Positions 51,174 through 60,859 are shown, counted from the stretch's first letter. The stretch is DNA of 64,000 bases from Candidatus Kuenenia stuttgartensis (GCA_945860915.1 CAMARR010000002.1:124001-188000), one strand, 5' to 3'. The notes: generated by a model from the sequence alone, not told the origin. Translations and numbers: made by a program.

Positions 51174-53354
51174 TTGCTTGTCACCTTCTTGGCCCACGCG
51201 GCATTTCTTGGCCTACCGTGGCGACAGGACGATGTCGTCGTAATCCCCGACGCGGTTGAACATGTGGGGTTCGTTGCCACGGCTCTCGTAACCACGGCAA
51301 TTCGCGGTGAAGTTCCGACGCCCATAGGGCCTGAGCGCCTTGACTGGCTCTTCCAGCCTGTACCGGGACTCGTGTGGGCCGTAGCGGGCGGAGTTCAGGG
51401 CGCCGATTGGAGGCCCTGGCCTTTTAGGCTCGTGAGTCTCATCTCTCAAGGACTTGTCGTCGTCTTGGCCTATCGACTGTTTCGCAAGTTCCTGACACCG
51501 GCGTCAGCGACACTTGCGAGCGCGGTAGTGGCCATCGACGCAACGGGATTCCAGGCAGTGTCATGGGTGGCAGCAATGCCCGACCTGCTTTTGACGCTCC
51601 TCACGTTAACTGCAGTCCATTGCCAGTTCCGGGCGGACCGTCGTCGGTATGCAATTCTCTCCGCAATCTGCGTCGCGCTCATGCCTTGGACCAAGGCGAC
51701 AGGATTCTTGGTTGCGCCCTTCTTCGTAGTTCTATGCTTCGCCCCGCACTACGGATCCTGGTCTCGCCGGTGGTGGTCGTTTGGGTTTCACGCCTTTGGT
51801 TTGGCCCTTACAACACTCGTCCGCGCCGCGTACCTCGGCTACTACTTTCCAAGGTACGCCGAAGGCGCATCACTGTCGTCAGCTTCAACCTCGCTGCTTT
51901 GGGACATGTCGTGGCCCTATCTTCAACAGCTCATCGCGCCATGGGGGCTATCTCCCGACGCGCAAGGAACGTGGCCCCTCCTAGCTGAAATCGCGGGCGG
52001 CGGAGCCATCCGACCATGGATCGTGCTCGTGTGGATCTTGGTTGCCGCGGCGGCGTTCATCGGATCGCAGATGATCCGTCGACGAGCCACTCTCGCCATC
52101 GCGGCGCTTCTTGTGCTTGCAGTCCCAGCAATCTGGATTTTCCACCATCCGGACACATTCAACGCATCAAGCCGCGCAAGCCACCTCGCCCAGATCCCGC
52201 TCGCCTTGCTCATCGGTTGTGGATTCGAGAATCTGCGCCGTCAGGTCACAAGGCCGTGGGTCGCGACCCTCCTTCTAACCATCATCATCCTGCCGTTGAT
52301 GGATGCGTCCATATCGAACATTCGACAGGAACTAAGATCTGGCGAACTCGGGGCCATTCGCGTCGCAGCCGTCGAACGCGCTGCGGCGGCGACTCCAGGC
52401 GCTGCAGTCGCCGTGATCGACCCCCAACCAGAGCAGGCGACCATTGGTTTCGCCGTGATGCCCCAGAGGTTTCAGTCTCCGTTCCGATCTTCGTCGCTGA
52501 GAGTTGCGTCTTTTCCGACAGAGGCGGATCTGCTTTCGAGCCCATGGCTCGCCGAAACCGAACAGCCCATCCGATTGGCTCGATGGTCCAGTGGCGACAT
52601 TGCCGTTGATTCGATCACTATCGGCGGCAAGGGCTCCACGATCCCGCAGCTCAACCTTGCCGGGATCGAAGAGGGGTATTCGCGATTTCGTCCCCAATCA
52701 CCTATCACACCGCGTTCCGCGGCCGGACTGCTCGTCGCGTTAGGCGCACGCGAGACGACCACGATCGTCACGCTCCGAGTCGTTACGGATGGGACTGCGT
52801 CGACGTATTCGTTCCCCGTCGATGCAGGCGAAGCCGTCGACGTCCCGACATCCCTAGAACATGATGCGAGATGGATGCTTGCGGGCAAACTCACGGAAGT
52901 GTGCGTGGCACCAGTCGGCGCTCTTGTCTCGTTGCTGCCCCTAAATCACGCGAATCTGCAGATTCGTTCCCCGCGCGATGGTGACCGCGTCATGGCATCG
53001 GCCCCCTGGAAATTCGACTTGAGAGGGATTCCTCCAATTGCGACCCGACTCGAAACGAAAATCGAGTTCCTGATCCTTGGACGGCCAACAGCACTCCTCG
53101 GCAACACTCCCATCGCCTCTGCTGTAGCTAGCGTCTCGAGCACGCTTTCCTGGCAGCCTACTTCATCAACGTCTTGGTCCTGTGACTTCACCGGGCTCCG
53201 TCCCGATACGCTAGAGCCGCTCATGCGACTTCACCTCTTGCCCTTGGGACGTCGGGAGATTCAGGCCCGCGTCCGTTTCACCGCGCGATTTGGCGACGGC
53301 AATACGGTGGTTGCTCGAAGCGATCCGATGGCCCTAACGTTCTTCCTTCCGTGA
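51174..53354 (+). CDS. Polytopic membrane protein, GT-C glycosyltransferase-like
   Basis: A 726-residue protein with about ten to twelve hydrophobic segments in the first 400 residues and a soluble beta-rich C-terminal domain of about 300 residues. FLGLPWRQDDVVVIPD in the first loop carries adjacent aspartates as in GT-C mannosyl/arabinosyltransferases (PMT-like). The start is TTG at 51174; no ATG, GTG or TTG lies between it and the preceding in-frame stop at 51069. The upstream 280 bp gap to the redoxin gene has no other clear gene. The glycan substrate is unknown. Confidence 0.6.
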   Translation: MLVTFLAHAAFLGLPWRQDDVVVIPDAVEHVGFVATALVTTAIRGEVPTPIGPERLDWLFQPVPGLVWAVAGGVQGADWRPWPFRLVSLISQGLVVVLAYRLFRKFLTPASATLASAVVAIDATGFQAVSWVAAMPDLLLTLLTLTAVHCQFRADRRRYAILSAICVALMPWTKATGFLVAPFFVVLCFAPHYGSWSRRWWSFGFHAFGLALTTLVRAAYLGYYFPRYAEGASLSSASTSLLWDMSWPYLQQLIAPWGLSPDAQGTWPLLAEIAGGGAIRPWIVLVWILVAAAAFIGSQMIRRRATLAIAALLVLAVPAIWIFHHPDTFNASSRASHLAQIPLALLIGCGFENLRRQVTRPWVATLLLTIIILPLMDASISNIRQELRSGELGAIRVAAVERAAAATPGAAVAVIDPQPEQATIGFAVMPQRFQSPFRSSSLRVASFPTEADLLSSPWLAETEQPIRLARWSSGDIAVDSITIGGKGSTIPQLNLAGIEEGYSRFRPQSPITPRSAAGLLVALGARETTTIVTLRVVTDGTASTYSFPVDAGEAVDVPTSLEHDARWMLAGKLTEVCVAPVGALVSLLPLNHANLQIRSPRDGDRVMASAPWKFDLRGIPPIATRLETKIEFLILGRPTALLGNTPIASAVASVSSTLSWQPTSSTSWSCDFTGLRPDTLEPLMRLHLLPLGRREIQARVRFTARFGDGNTVVARSDPMALTFFLP

Positions 53355-53374
53355 CGACACCGGTACCCCTAGGC

Positions 53375-53380
53375 TAGGAT
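53375..53380 (+). promoter_or_regulatory. -10-like hexamer of a leaderless transcript
   Basis: TAGGAT, 6 nt before the ATG at 53387, with GTGACG at 53351-53356 (18-bp spacing) as a possible -35. No Shine-Dalgarno. Confidence 0.4.
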
Positions 53381-53386
53381 TCGCGC

Positions 53387-53869
53387 ATGTTCCCTGGATC
53401 GACTCCGTCCACACAGAGCCCCGTCGGCGATGCACTCGGGATGCTTCATCCCCTTCTAGTCCACTTCCCCGTGGCCTTGCTTTTAGCTGCCGTACCAGCA
53501 GAGTTCCTTCGCATACGCCGCGGCCCTAACGAATCGCCATCGACGACGCGGTTCCTCGTGATCACTGGCGCGCTGGGGTCGCTTGCGGCAGGCGTGACTG
53601 GCTGGATCAAAGCGGCCATGGACGGAGGCGGCTACGACGGACGCGATCTGGGATGGCATAAGTGGACAGGAGTCGCGGTTACCGCCCTCGCCCTGTTGCT
53701 TTGGCTTACTGCACCCGCACCTAATTCAAGCCGTGCCCGCCTGACCATCTTCCGGATCATGCTCCTTGCAACAGCGGCCATCGTGTGTGCAACGGGTCAT
53801 TTTGGAGCGGTGCTCGCTGGACATCAGTTCGACGTCAAGGAGTTCCTCAAAGGCCTCGTCGGCGGGTAG
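53387..53869 (+). CDS. DUF2231-family membrane protein
   Basis: A 160-residue integral membrane protein. HPLLVHFPVALLLAAVPAEFL near residue 21 is the DUF2231 signature, with four predicted helices and conserved GWHKWTGVAVTALALLLW and TGHFGAVLAG stretches, the histidines possibly binding haem or metal. Similar proteins occur near cytochrome c-type genes in planctomycetes. It lies 2 bp before the next gene in the same direction, so both are likely co-transcribed. Function unknown. Confidence 0.75.
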   Translation: MFPGSTPSTQSPVGDALGMLHPLLVHFPVALLLAAVPAEFLRIRRGPNESPSTTRFLVITGALGSLAAGVTGWIKAAMDGGGYDGRDLGWHKWTGVAVTALALLLWLTAPAPNSSRARLTIFRIMLLATAAIVCATGHFGAVLAGHQFDVKEFLKGLVGG

Positions 53870-53871
53870 AC

Positions 53872-54300
53872 ATGAAACACCATGGAGTACCTCCGCGCGG
53901 TCCCGCAGACTCTGACGCCCCGTTTCGGATGGTTTGGTTAGGGATCGCCGCAGGGCTTCTTGCGCTCATTTGGATGGTGCAGGTACGGATCACTGCGTCG
54001 GGTGGCATTCTCATTCGCCACAATCGAACTCGCGCCGACTTGCGCCCTGATGGACGCCGATTCCTCCAGGGCCACGTACTTTCCGCGGCGCGCATTCCGG
54101 TCTCGGGCGTGCGAATCGCTGCCGTATCGGGATACGGGCCATCAGGCATTGAAGTCGCGAATACACGGAGCGATGACCGTGGAGCGTACACACTAGAAGT
54201 AGGCCCAGAAGCCACGCGTATCACCGCCCGCCTTGGCGAGCGTCGATCCGAAATCTGGCTAAAGGGCACCCCAGATACGATTGACCTGATCCTTCACTAA
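53872..54300 (+). CDS. Membrane-anchored carboxypeptidase-regulatory-like protein
   Basis: A 142-residue protein with one N-terminal membrane segment (MVWLGIAAGLLALIWMVQV) and a single carboxypeptidase-regulatory-like domain starting FLQGHVLSAARIPVSGVRIAAVSGYG and continuing DDRGAYTLEVGPEATRITARLG. It resembles one unit of the large repeat protein at 20736-23741. It starts 2 bp after the DUF2231 gene, so a partner role is likely. No function known. Confidence 0.65.
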   Translation: MKHHGVPPRGPADSDAPFRMVWLGIAAGLLALIWMVQVRITASGGILIRHNRTRADLRPDGRRFLQGHVLSAARIPVSGVRIAAVSGYGPSGIEVANTRSDDRGAYTLEVGPEATRITARLGERRSEIWLKGTPDTIDLILH

Positions 54301-54402
54301 CGACCGTAAGTTGCTTCGCGGCAATGGCCTTTGTGCGTTTCAAGATCTGTCTGTTCAGTCAAGGGCAGCAAAGAAAGTCTGACTGCCGAACAACCGGATT
54401 TG

Positions 54403-54408
54403 TACTAT
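54403..54408 (+). promoter_or_regulatory. -10-like hexamer of a leaderless transcript
   Basis: TACTAT, 6 nt before the ATG at 54415, with CTGACT at 54379-54384 (18-bp spacing) as a possible -35. No Shine-Dalgarno. Confidence 0.4.
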
Positions 54409-54414
54409 AGAGCC

Positions 54415-55980
54415 ATGCGCGCACGACATGCTTTCGCCCTAGCCTTCCTCGTCACTTCATTCCCACTCGCGGCCCAATGGAGTCCGCTTTCGGCACAATG
54501 GGGAAAGACTGCATCAACCGATGTCCGAATCATGTCGTGGAACGTGAAAGACGGCATTTGCTCGACCAACGCCAAGCAATCCGGAGTTAACAATTGGACG
54601 GCACTCGCGCGCGTCGTCGCAGCACTTCAGCCAGACATCCTGATTCTGCAGGAGACTGCGGATAACTCAGGCAATGCCACAGGAAGCGGTGTCGACTCCG
54701 TCACGAATCTGACCACGACACTTGATCGTTTCATGCACGGCGGAACCGATCCATTCCACGGCAATGCGACAGTGACGTCCTATGTTCAGCTTTACGCCCC
54801 AGGTTTCGACCTGCCCAATGTCTTCGTTTCGTCCGATTCCGATGGCTACAACCGAAACGTCATCCTCTCGAAGTGGCCTTTCGCCGATCTCAACGGCGAC
54901 ACCAAGTCGAAGCTCATCGACATCCCCAATGTCACCGCCCACCTATACGCTCCAGGCGGCGACGGCGGCATTCGTGGCTTCATGTTCGGCGAAATCGACC
55001 TACCGTCCACCTACGCTGGTGACCTCGTGATTGGCAATGCGCACCTCAAGGCGGGCGGTGCGGCATCCGATCACACCCAGCGCGAAACGGCCGCGCGCAA
55101 CGTCGCGTATTACGTGAACCACCTGCTCAATGGGGCCGGGACGGGCATTCCAGACCCATTTGGCAAGATCGCGGACTCTCCGCCCGCCACGATGGTCTTG
55201 CCTCCCAATACAGCGGTGATCATGGGTGGAGACTGGAATGAAGATGAAGGCGCCAACGGCGCCGTTCGAGGCCCAGCCGACTGGCTCTCGAAAGCGGAAT
55301 TCTCGGAATCAACGTCTTCAACTGACGGCCCCGACAGGAATCGCGGCGATATCGACCTTGCAGACGGTGTTGACTTCTTCACTGGAAGTATCAACACATA
55401 CTCTAGCAACCGCTACGACTACATCTCCTATCAGGGATCGATAGCGTCGCTCCGAAGATCGTTCGTCTTCAATACCAACACAATCCAAACGGCGGCGATG
55501 CCGCCTCAATTGGTCGGCTTTGGCGCGTCGCTGCAGACGGTTACCGGAACGGCATCTGATCATCGTGTGCTTGTCGCGGATTTCATCCTTCCCCTCAACC
55601 TAGGCTGCAACACTGCGGCGACAGACTTGGGATTTGGCAAAGCTGGGTCAAACGGGATCATTCCGCGACTCCACGCGTGCGGAGGATTGGCATCCGGTCA
55701 ATCGGCAACATTGACTCTTGATTTTGCTCTCGCGAACGCGCAAGTCTACTTAGGTGCGTCGACAGCGGCCTCCCCCATCTCTGCGTTGGCAGGCACCGTG
55801 GTGCCAAATCCTCTGAGTATCTTCGGACCATTCCCGGCGACGCCAGGCGGACAAATCGCGTTTCCCATCAGCGGCGGTGGTGGCCCATTTTCCGGTTACG
55901 TCCAGTACGCGTTGATAGACGCTTCGGCGAGCTTTGGCGTGAGTTTCTCCAATGGTCTGCGACTTGACGTCCTTCCCTAA
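54415..55980 (+). CDS. Secreted endonuclease/exonuclease/phosphatase-family protein
   Basis: A 521-residue exported protein with a signal peptide (AFALAFLVTSFPLAAQ). The EEP/DNase I-like fold is visible: IMSWNVKDG near residue 40, ILQETADN with the metal glutamate, IGNAHLKAGG, MGGDWNEDE and SDHRVLVADF with the catalytic His-Asp. Residues about 400-521 are an extra beta-rich domain ending LRLDVLP, similar to C-terminal domains of the other surface proteins here. It could be an extracellular nuclease, sphingomyelinase-like phosphodiesterase or phosphatase. The 3' stop overlaps the convergent batE stop. Confidence 0.8.
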   Translation: MRARHAFALAFLVTSFPLAAQWSPLSAQWGKTASTDVRIMSWNVKDGICSTNAKQSGVNNWTALARVVAALQPDILILQETADNSGNATGSGVDSVTNLTTTLDRFMHGGTDPFHGNATVTSYVQLYAPGFDLPNVFVSSDSDGYNRNVILSKWPFADLNGDTKSKLIDIPNVTAHLYAPGGDGGIRGFMFGEIDLPSTYAGDLVIGNAHLKAGGAASDHTQRETAARNVAYYVNHLLNGAGTGIPDPFGKIADSPPATMVLPPNTAVIMGGDWNEDEGANGAVRGPADWLSKAEFSESTSSTDGPDRNRGDIDLADGVDFFTGSINTYSSNRYDYISYQGSIASLRRSFVFNTNTIQTAAMPPQLVGFGASLQTVTGTASDHRVLVADFILPLNLGCNTAATDLGFGKAGSNGIIPRLHACGGLASGQSATLTLDFALANAQVYLGASTAASPISALAGTVVPNPLSIFGPFPATPGGQIAFPISGGGGPFSGYVQYALIDASASFGVSFSNGLRLDVLP

Positions 55981-56768
55981 CGACCGAGCTCCAGATTGAC
56001 GAGTACTAGGGACGGCCATTCGACGTAGCCTTCGCCGTCGCTTGTCCTGACGTGGGCCCAAGTTTCAGTCGTTGCCACCACTTCCACCTCTGTGCCAACC
56101 AACAATCGACGCCCACCAAGGCGTTCCGCGTGAGGTTCGGGTCTGAGTGATACGCCTTCGGTGGAAATCACTGCCGTCACGACTGACCTACCGGACACGG
56201 CATCTCGGGCGACTAGCACCGTTGCCAAGGCGAGCGCGCCAATACCGCATGCAATGACGCCCTTCGAGTTGCGCCCAATCAGGATAAGCGCAACGCCGAT
56301 GACCTCGATGCTGACTACCAGCGCAAGCCACGAGTTTCGCCCGGTCGAGTCAATCCACGCGATGGCCTTCGGCACAACACCCTCCACCGGCCGCGTCGTG
56401 AGTCCACATTCGCGCTGAACTTGGAGAACGACGTCTTCGGCATCCTGCGATCTTGGATCCTCGTAGCGCGCACGAAGTGCCCATGCCATCGCTTCGCCCA
56501 ATCGTCCGTCAGCCATGCAGAATCCTGCGATATCCAGTGCGATGGGAACTCGAGCACGCGCTCGGGCAATCCAAGCATCGCGCAAGAAAGCCTCACATTC
56601 CTGACGGCGTCCGGCACGCGCGGCCGCAACCGCCTTGGGATAGGGGTCGTCCGATCGCTCGAGATGAACATCCGGCTGTTGCCCGAATACCAGTATGCAT
56701 ACTGCGGCCATCACCATGACCACGCGCAAGGCGCAGATGCGATCGCCCATTGTGGCCCTACGAGTCAT
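55977..56768 (-). CDS. batE: BatE-like TPR/SH3 membrane protein
   Basis: A 263-residue protein with signal-like N-terminus (VVMVMAAVCILVFGQ), a tetratricopeptide-like helical part (residues about 40-125), two membrane segments (SWLALVVSIEVIGVALILIG and GVIACGIGALALATVLVA), and a C-terminal SH3-like domain (EGVSLRPEPHAERLGGRRLLVGTEVEVV). This layout is that of BatE in aerotolerance operons. The start at 56768 is in an ATGA overlap with batD. It is the last gene of the operon. Role: presumed periplasmic partner of the BatA/B complex. Confidence 0.75.
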   Translation of the reverse strand: MTRRATMGDRICALRVVMVMAAVCILVFGQQPDVHLERSDDPYPKAVAAARAGRRQECEAFLRDAWIARARARVPIALDIAGFCMADGRLGEAMAWALRARYEDPRSQDAEDVVLQVQRECGLTTRPVEGVVPKAIAWIDSTGRNSWLALVVSIEVIGVALILIGRNSKGVIACGIGALALATVLVARDAVSGRSVVTAVISTEGVSLRPEPHAERLGGRRLLVGTEVEVVATTETWAHVRTSDGEGYVEWPSLVLVNLELGR

Positions 56769-58189
56769 GGCGAGCCTCTGCGTCGAGCCACGACCGTCTC
56801 AATTGCGGTCGCCATGCTGAGCACTTCGCTCCAAGTCATGTCAGCCGGCCTTGACCCATAGCGAGCGTCAATGCCCTCAAGCCAACGCGTAGCCACGGCT
56901 TCGGCCGTGGTCTCATTGACTCCGATACTCACCAGCCGCTCCGCTAGATTACGGTCAACGATGCCGGGGAGTTGTGATCTCGTGCGGGCGGCAAGGTAGA
57001 CACCCATTGCGTCGTGCGGGCTTCCGGACTGGCGCGATGCAACGCGCAACGCCTTGAACGCGCGGCGGGCCCGCGCTCCTCCTGGGTCCGCGCGATCACG
57101 GTCGCGCTCTGAGAGCCATGTCCACAACAGGAGCAACGCAATCCATGGAAGCAGCAACGCGCCTCGCCAGAGAATCCCGGTCTGATCTGTCCAATCGAGA
57201 GCCCGCGCATCACGCAGCGGCAAGCCCGCTTCGCCCGGGGGCGAAGTTCGCCCTGGAATCGCCATCACTGGAGACTCGATGAAGCGGTAGGACCCAGGCG
57301 GCGTTGGGTCAAACACCGCGATCTTCAACGGAGGAATCTCGTGCGGCACTCGCCCGACGGCCACGAGTTCCAAAGTAAGGCTCCGTGGCGACCCTCCACC
57401 GGCGTCGAGCAGCCCCTGCACTCGAAAGCCCGGAATTGGCTCTGCCCGCAACTGTCGGATAGTTTCAACATTACCGTCGCCAACCAGTGTGGCTTTGACC
57501 GTGATAGCGTGGGGATCGCGTTCCGAGGGCTCCGCAATCGCAGTCACGACTGCATAGCGGCCGATGAGTCCGGAGAAACCCGATGGCCTTCCCGCGACGG
57601 GCAACGGCATGACGGTGATGGAGGCTGCCTCGCCTCGCATTGCGCCGTCGATTCGCCCCTCGGGCACTCGATTCCCGAGGAAATCCGTGCTGAATCGCTC
57701 GGCCGAGGCGAACTTCAACGTCACCGGCTCCAATTCCACGTCACCCACGGTGCGAGGCACCACGAACTTCGAGAGTTCGAACATCGCCATTCGAACACCA
57801 CCACGTGTCACATCTTCGGCCTCGGTGAGGGTCGTAATCCCATTGTTCACGGCAACCGTCCTTGTGACCCGAGGCAAGCCATCGTGCCGAAGGGAAGCTG
57901 ATGCGGGCCTCGCGCCTAGAGGTCCATCGGCGCTCAGCCAGGTCGCTTCGAGGTGTACCGGCAAATCGAGCACGCGCGCGTAGGGCTGAACGAGCCTCTC
58001 CCGAAGCAGCTCTCGGTCAATACCGGCTCGCACGGTAACGCGCACGAACTGCCCCACGAATACTGCTTCATCAGGCACCACAGTTTCGAGCGTCATACGC
58101 CCGGCGAAGGCATCCGTCGAGTTCGTCCCGGGTACCTGTTGACTCAGGAGTAAGGAGGACACCAACATGATTCCCAGAACGAACCTCAC
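56765..58189 (-). CDS. batD: BatD-like oxygen-tolerance protein
   Basis: A 474-residue exported BatD (Oxygen_tol) protein. A signal segment (FVLGIMLVSSLLLSQQV) is followed by beta-sandwich repeats with ETVVPDEAVFVGQFVRVTVRAG, then one membrane helix near residue 345 (WRGALLLPWIALLLLWTWLS), and a helical cytoplasmic tail. The start overlaps batC by 4 nt, the stop overlaps batE by 4 nt. No catalytic motif; probably a scaffold of the Bat complex. Confidence 0.78.
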   Translation of the reverse strand: MRFVLGIMLVSSLLLSQQVPGTNSTDAFAGRMTLETVVPDEAVFVGQFVRVTVRAGIDRELLRERLVQPYARVLDLPVHLEATWLSADGPLGARPASASLRHDGLPRVTRTVAVNNGITTLTEAEDVTRGGVRMAMFELSKFVVPRTVGDVELEPVTLKFASAERFSTDFLGNRVPEGRIDGAMRGEAASITVMPLPVAGRPSGFSGLIGRYAVVTAIAEPSERDPHAITVKATLVGDGNVETIRQLRAEPIPGFRVQGLLDAGGGSPRSLTLELVAVGRVPHEIPPLKIAVFDPTPPGSYRFIESPVMAIPGRTSPPGEAGLPLRDARALDWTDQTGILWRGALLLPWIALLLLWTWLSERDRDRADPGGARARRAFKALRVASRQSGSPHDAMGVYLAARTRSQLPGIVDRNLAERLVSIGVNETTAEAVATRWLEGIDARYGSRPADMTWSEVLSMATAIETVVARRRGSP

Positions 58190-58881
58190 CAGTCGCGCTC
58201 CACTCCCTGAGAGGGCGATTCGCGGCGAAGCTCCCGGGCAACACGTTTCTCGCGCTGCTTCTCCATGGCACGTTCGAGGACCCGACGTGCCCCCTCAGGA
58301 GGAAGATCGCCGGTAGCTACTTCAACCGACACCTCCGAGGTTCCCTTCGCCTGCGGTGTCCCGGCGCTCTTGTTCCCATCCGAAGGAACCGGCTTGGGTC
58401 GCTTGGGAGCCGCGCGACGGGCCTCCTCGGCAAGTCGCTTCTTCTCTTTCAGAACATCAATGCGCCGAACAGCACGCTCGAGATTTCTGCGCACTTCTTC
58501 CGATTGCGGTGCCAGGCGCAGGGCGAGTCGCCATGCATCGCGAGCAGTCTCAGTCTGTCTCCGCGCGACGTCGAACAGCGCGAGCGATGCACCCGGCATC
58601 TCCGCAGCCGCTTCCGAAACCACACTCCGTCCAAATGACGCTGCGCCCCGAATCTGGAGCCTGATGTCCTCGTATGTTGGATCAAGAAGCACGGCCTTCT
58701 CTGCTGCTACTTCGGCATCAACAAACTTGCGCAGCCCAAGCGCCGCCCGCGCGGATCGATCTAGGAGTTCGACCGCATCTTCTCGACCACAGCTTCCGCC
58801 GGCCGCGATGAGGATCGCAAGCAAGGCCAAGGAAACCCTCGCATTGCGCTTCGAGAACGCCAGGTGAGGGAATCGCTTCAT
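58186..58881 (-). CDS. batC: BatC-like tetratricopeptide lipoprotein
   Basis: About 231 residues with a hydrophobic N-terminal segment ending in GGSCG (a lipobox-like SLALLAILIAAGGSC), then two or three TPR-like helical pairs (RSARAALGLRKFVDAEVAAEKAVLLDP, RDAWRLALRLAPQSEEVRRNL). The C-terminal third is rich in Lys/Arg/Glu. It resembles BatC in layout and position. The start at 58881 is in an ATGA overlap with batB. An earlier in-frame ATG at 58932 lies inside batB and is less likely. Confidence 0.68.
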   Translation of the reverse strand: MKRFPHLAFSKRNARVSLALLAILIAAGGSCGREDAVELLDRSARAALGLRKFVDAEVAAEKAVLLDPTYEDIRLQIRGAASFGRSVVSEAAAEMPGASLALFDVARRQTETARDAWRLALRLAPQSEEVRRNLERAVRRIDVLKEKKRLAEEARRAAPKRPKPVPSDGNKSAGTPQAKGTSEVSVEVATGDLPPEGARRVLERAMEKQREKRVARELRRESPSQGVERDW

Positions 58882-59885
58882 CCGACGCCTCCGACACGGC
58901 GCGGATCTCGATCTGTTCGCCCGAGCTCCCAAGCTAGGAGAACCAACCCCAGCAGCAACGGAATCGCGTATGCCTGCCGGCGCTCCTTCTCGCCTCGCAC
59001 TTCAAACGCGCGTTTCGCATCAGGCGCCAAGACTTCGCGATAAAGCGCTCTCAGCGCGCCGTCACGTCGAACATCGGCGACTTTGCCTCCAGTCGCGTTC
59101 GCAAGCGAGGTAAGGCCCGCCGCATCGGGCACGGAGATCACGTCGTTCCCATTGCGGTCTGTGAGGAACCCGCGCGGTGTCGGGATCTTAGCGCCCCCCG
59201 ACAATCCGATCGGAACGACATGAATCGGAACCGCACGTTCTTTCGCGCGTTCGATGGCCCTCGATGCGGACCCTGCGATGTCCTCGCCGTCGGTCAACAA
59301 AACCACACATGCCGCTTCGCCATCCGTCGACTTAAGTAGCGAGAGCGCCGTCTCCAAAGCCCCACCTATGTCGGTGCCACCACGGCTGACAAAGGTACTG
59401 TCGACCTCTTCGGCCAAGGTTGCGATAGCCGTCATGTCCTGCGTCAATGGAGTTAGGACTCGGGCCTCGCCTGCAAACGCGACGACGCCCATGCGATCGC
59501 CTTGAGTGGCGGTGGAGAAATCGCGTATGGCCCGACGCGCCCATTCCAGACGCGATGGTGCAATGTCGGTAGCCCACATAGATTTCGAGACATCGAGTAC
59601 CACCAAGATATCGAGCCCTTTGGGTGCGACGGATGAGGGACGATCGCCCCAAACTGGCTGGAGGATCGCTGCTGACATCAACGTGACCCCGAGAGCCGCA
59701 ATAAAGCGCCGCTGCCGACGGCGCGTGGGATTCAGTCCCTCAACAAGAACGTGGCTGCGAACGCCCACCCGGTCGAGCAGCTGCGTTTGCCGCAGCGCGT
59801 CGGCCCGCTGCATGAGAATCATCAGAGCCGGCCCAACGAGCATGATGGGCCACCACTCGGGCGCCAGTATTCCCGGAGACTCCAT
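58878..59885 (-). CDS. batB: BatB, von Willebrand factor A membrane protein
   Basis: A 335-residue protein with a membrane segment near each end and a central VWA domain. The MIDAS is intact: DVSKS in [23 protein letters not shown] and LLTDGED. The start at 59885 is in a TGATG overlap with batA. It probably forms a metal-dependent complex with BatA at the inner membrane. Confidence 0.85.
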   Translation of the reverse strand: MESPGILAPEWWPIMLVGPALMILMQRADALRQTQLLDRVGVRSHVLVEGLNPTRRRQRRFIAALGVTLMSAAILQPVWGDRPSSVAPKGLDILVVLDVSKSMWATDIAPSRLEWARRAIRDFSTATQGDRMGVVAFAGEARVLTPLTQDMTAIATLAEEVDSTFVSRGGTDIGGALETALSLLKSTDGEAACVVLLTDGEDIAGSASRAIERAKERAVPIHVVPIGLSGGAKIPTPRGFLTDRNGNDVISVPDAAGLTSLANATGGKVADVRRDGALRALYREVLAPDAKRAFEVRGEKERRQAYAIPLLLGLVLLAWELGRTDRDPRRVGGVG

Positions 59886-60859
59886 CACGGAGCGCCCCCC
59901 GTCGGCATGAGCTCGAAGATCAACCCTGAAAGCCACAGCAGCATCGCTAGGAGAGCGAACAGGTGCCAACTGTCGTGAACCACGACTCTCGGAACTCCGG
60001 CTTCGGATGACTCGAGGGAATCTAATTGTCGATACACGGTGGCGAGCCGATCCGCGTCGCGTGCTTCAAAGAACGCGCCACCGGTGGCATCTGCGATCTG
60101 ACGCAATGCCGTCGTATCAAGTGGCCTTAACGAGCCGTCCGGGAGTCTTGTCCCCGCCCCGACTGCGATTGTGTGAACTCGGATTCCCATCGCCGCGCAG
60201 GCGGCAGCAGCTTGCGATGGAGGTATCTCAGCAGGAGCTGTGGTGACAGCAACGTTCTCCTCGCCATCGGTGAGGACAATCATCACGCGCGAGGTCCCGC
60301 TCCGCCCCCGCAGGACGTCGGCCGCATATGCCACCGCGTTACCGACTCCTGTCGCATCCTCCTCCGTGTCCGGCCGCACGCTCCCAAGATCCTCGACCAT
60401 GGCGGACAGTGCGCCATGGTCACGAGTCGACGGACATGCGAGATCGGCATGGCGGGCGAACGTCACGAGCGCGATCCTGTCTTGCTGACGCGCTCTGATG
60501 AACTCAAGAGCAGACGACTTCGCAACCTCGAGGCGACTCCTCTTCGGGTCGAGGTCAGTCGCCTGCATCGAGGACGACATGTCCATGACCAATGCGATCT
60601 CGATGCCGCGACTCGAGTCCTCGACTACCTCTCGGGTCGCGGGCCTCGCGAGCGCGACCAATCCGAGGACGAGAGCCGCCGCCCTCAACGCGAGGGCAGT
60701 AGGCCTTGATGCACCCGTCTCCGGGACGCCAGCGGGGCGCGAGGGAAAAAGTAACGACGGTGGACGAGATCGAAGCCTCCGCCACAACACATACCCAAGC
60801 GGGATTACTCCAAGCATCGCCCATGGTTCAAGGAGCCCAATTCCGAGGTCCCAATTCAC
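59885..60859 (-). CDS. batA: BatA, von Willebrand factor A membrane protein
   Basis: A 324-residue VWA protein with N- and C-terminal membrane segments (MLGVIPLGYVLW; LFALLAMLLWLSGLIF). MIDAS residues are in VMDMSSSMQATD, EEDATGVGNAVAYA and VLTDGEENVAV. It overlaps the upstream DUF4381-like gene by 4 nt. The Bat proteins are linked to aerotolerance and stress fitness in Bacteroides and spirochaetes; here the role is inferred by homology. Confidence 0.85.
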   Translation of the reverse strand: MNWDLGIGLLEPWAMLGVIPLGYVLWRRLRSRPPSLLFPSRPAGVPETGASRPTALALRAAALVLGLVALARPATREVVEDSSRGIEIALVMDMSSSMQATDLDPKRSRLEVAKSSALEFIRARQQDRIALVTFARHADLACPSTRDHGALSAMVEDLGSVRPDTEEDATGVGNAVAYAADVLRGRSGTSRVMIVLTDGEENVAVTTAPAEIPPSQAAAACAAMGIRVHTIAVGAGTRLPDGSLRPLDTTALRQIADATGGAFFEARDADRLATVYRQLDSLESSEAGVPRVVVHDSWHLFALLAMLLWLSGLIFELMPTGGAP

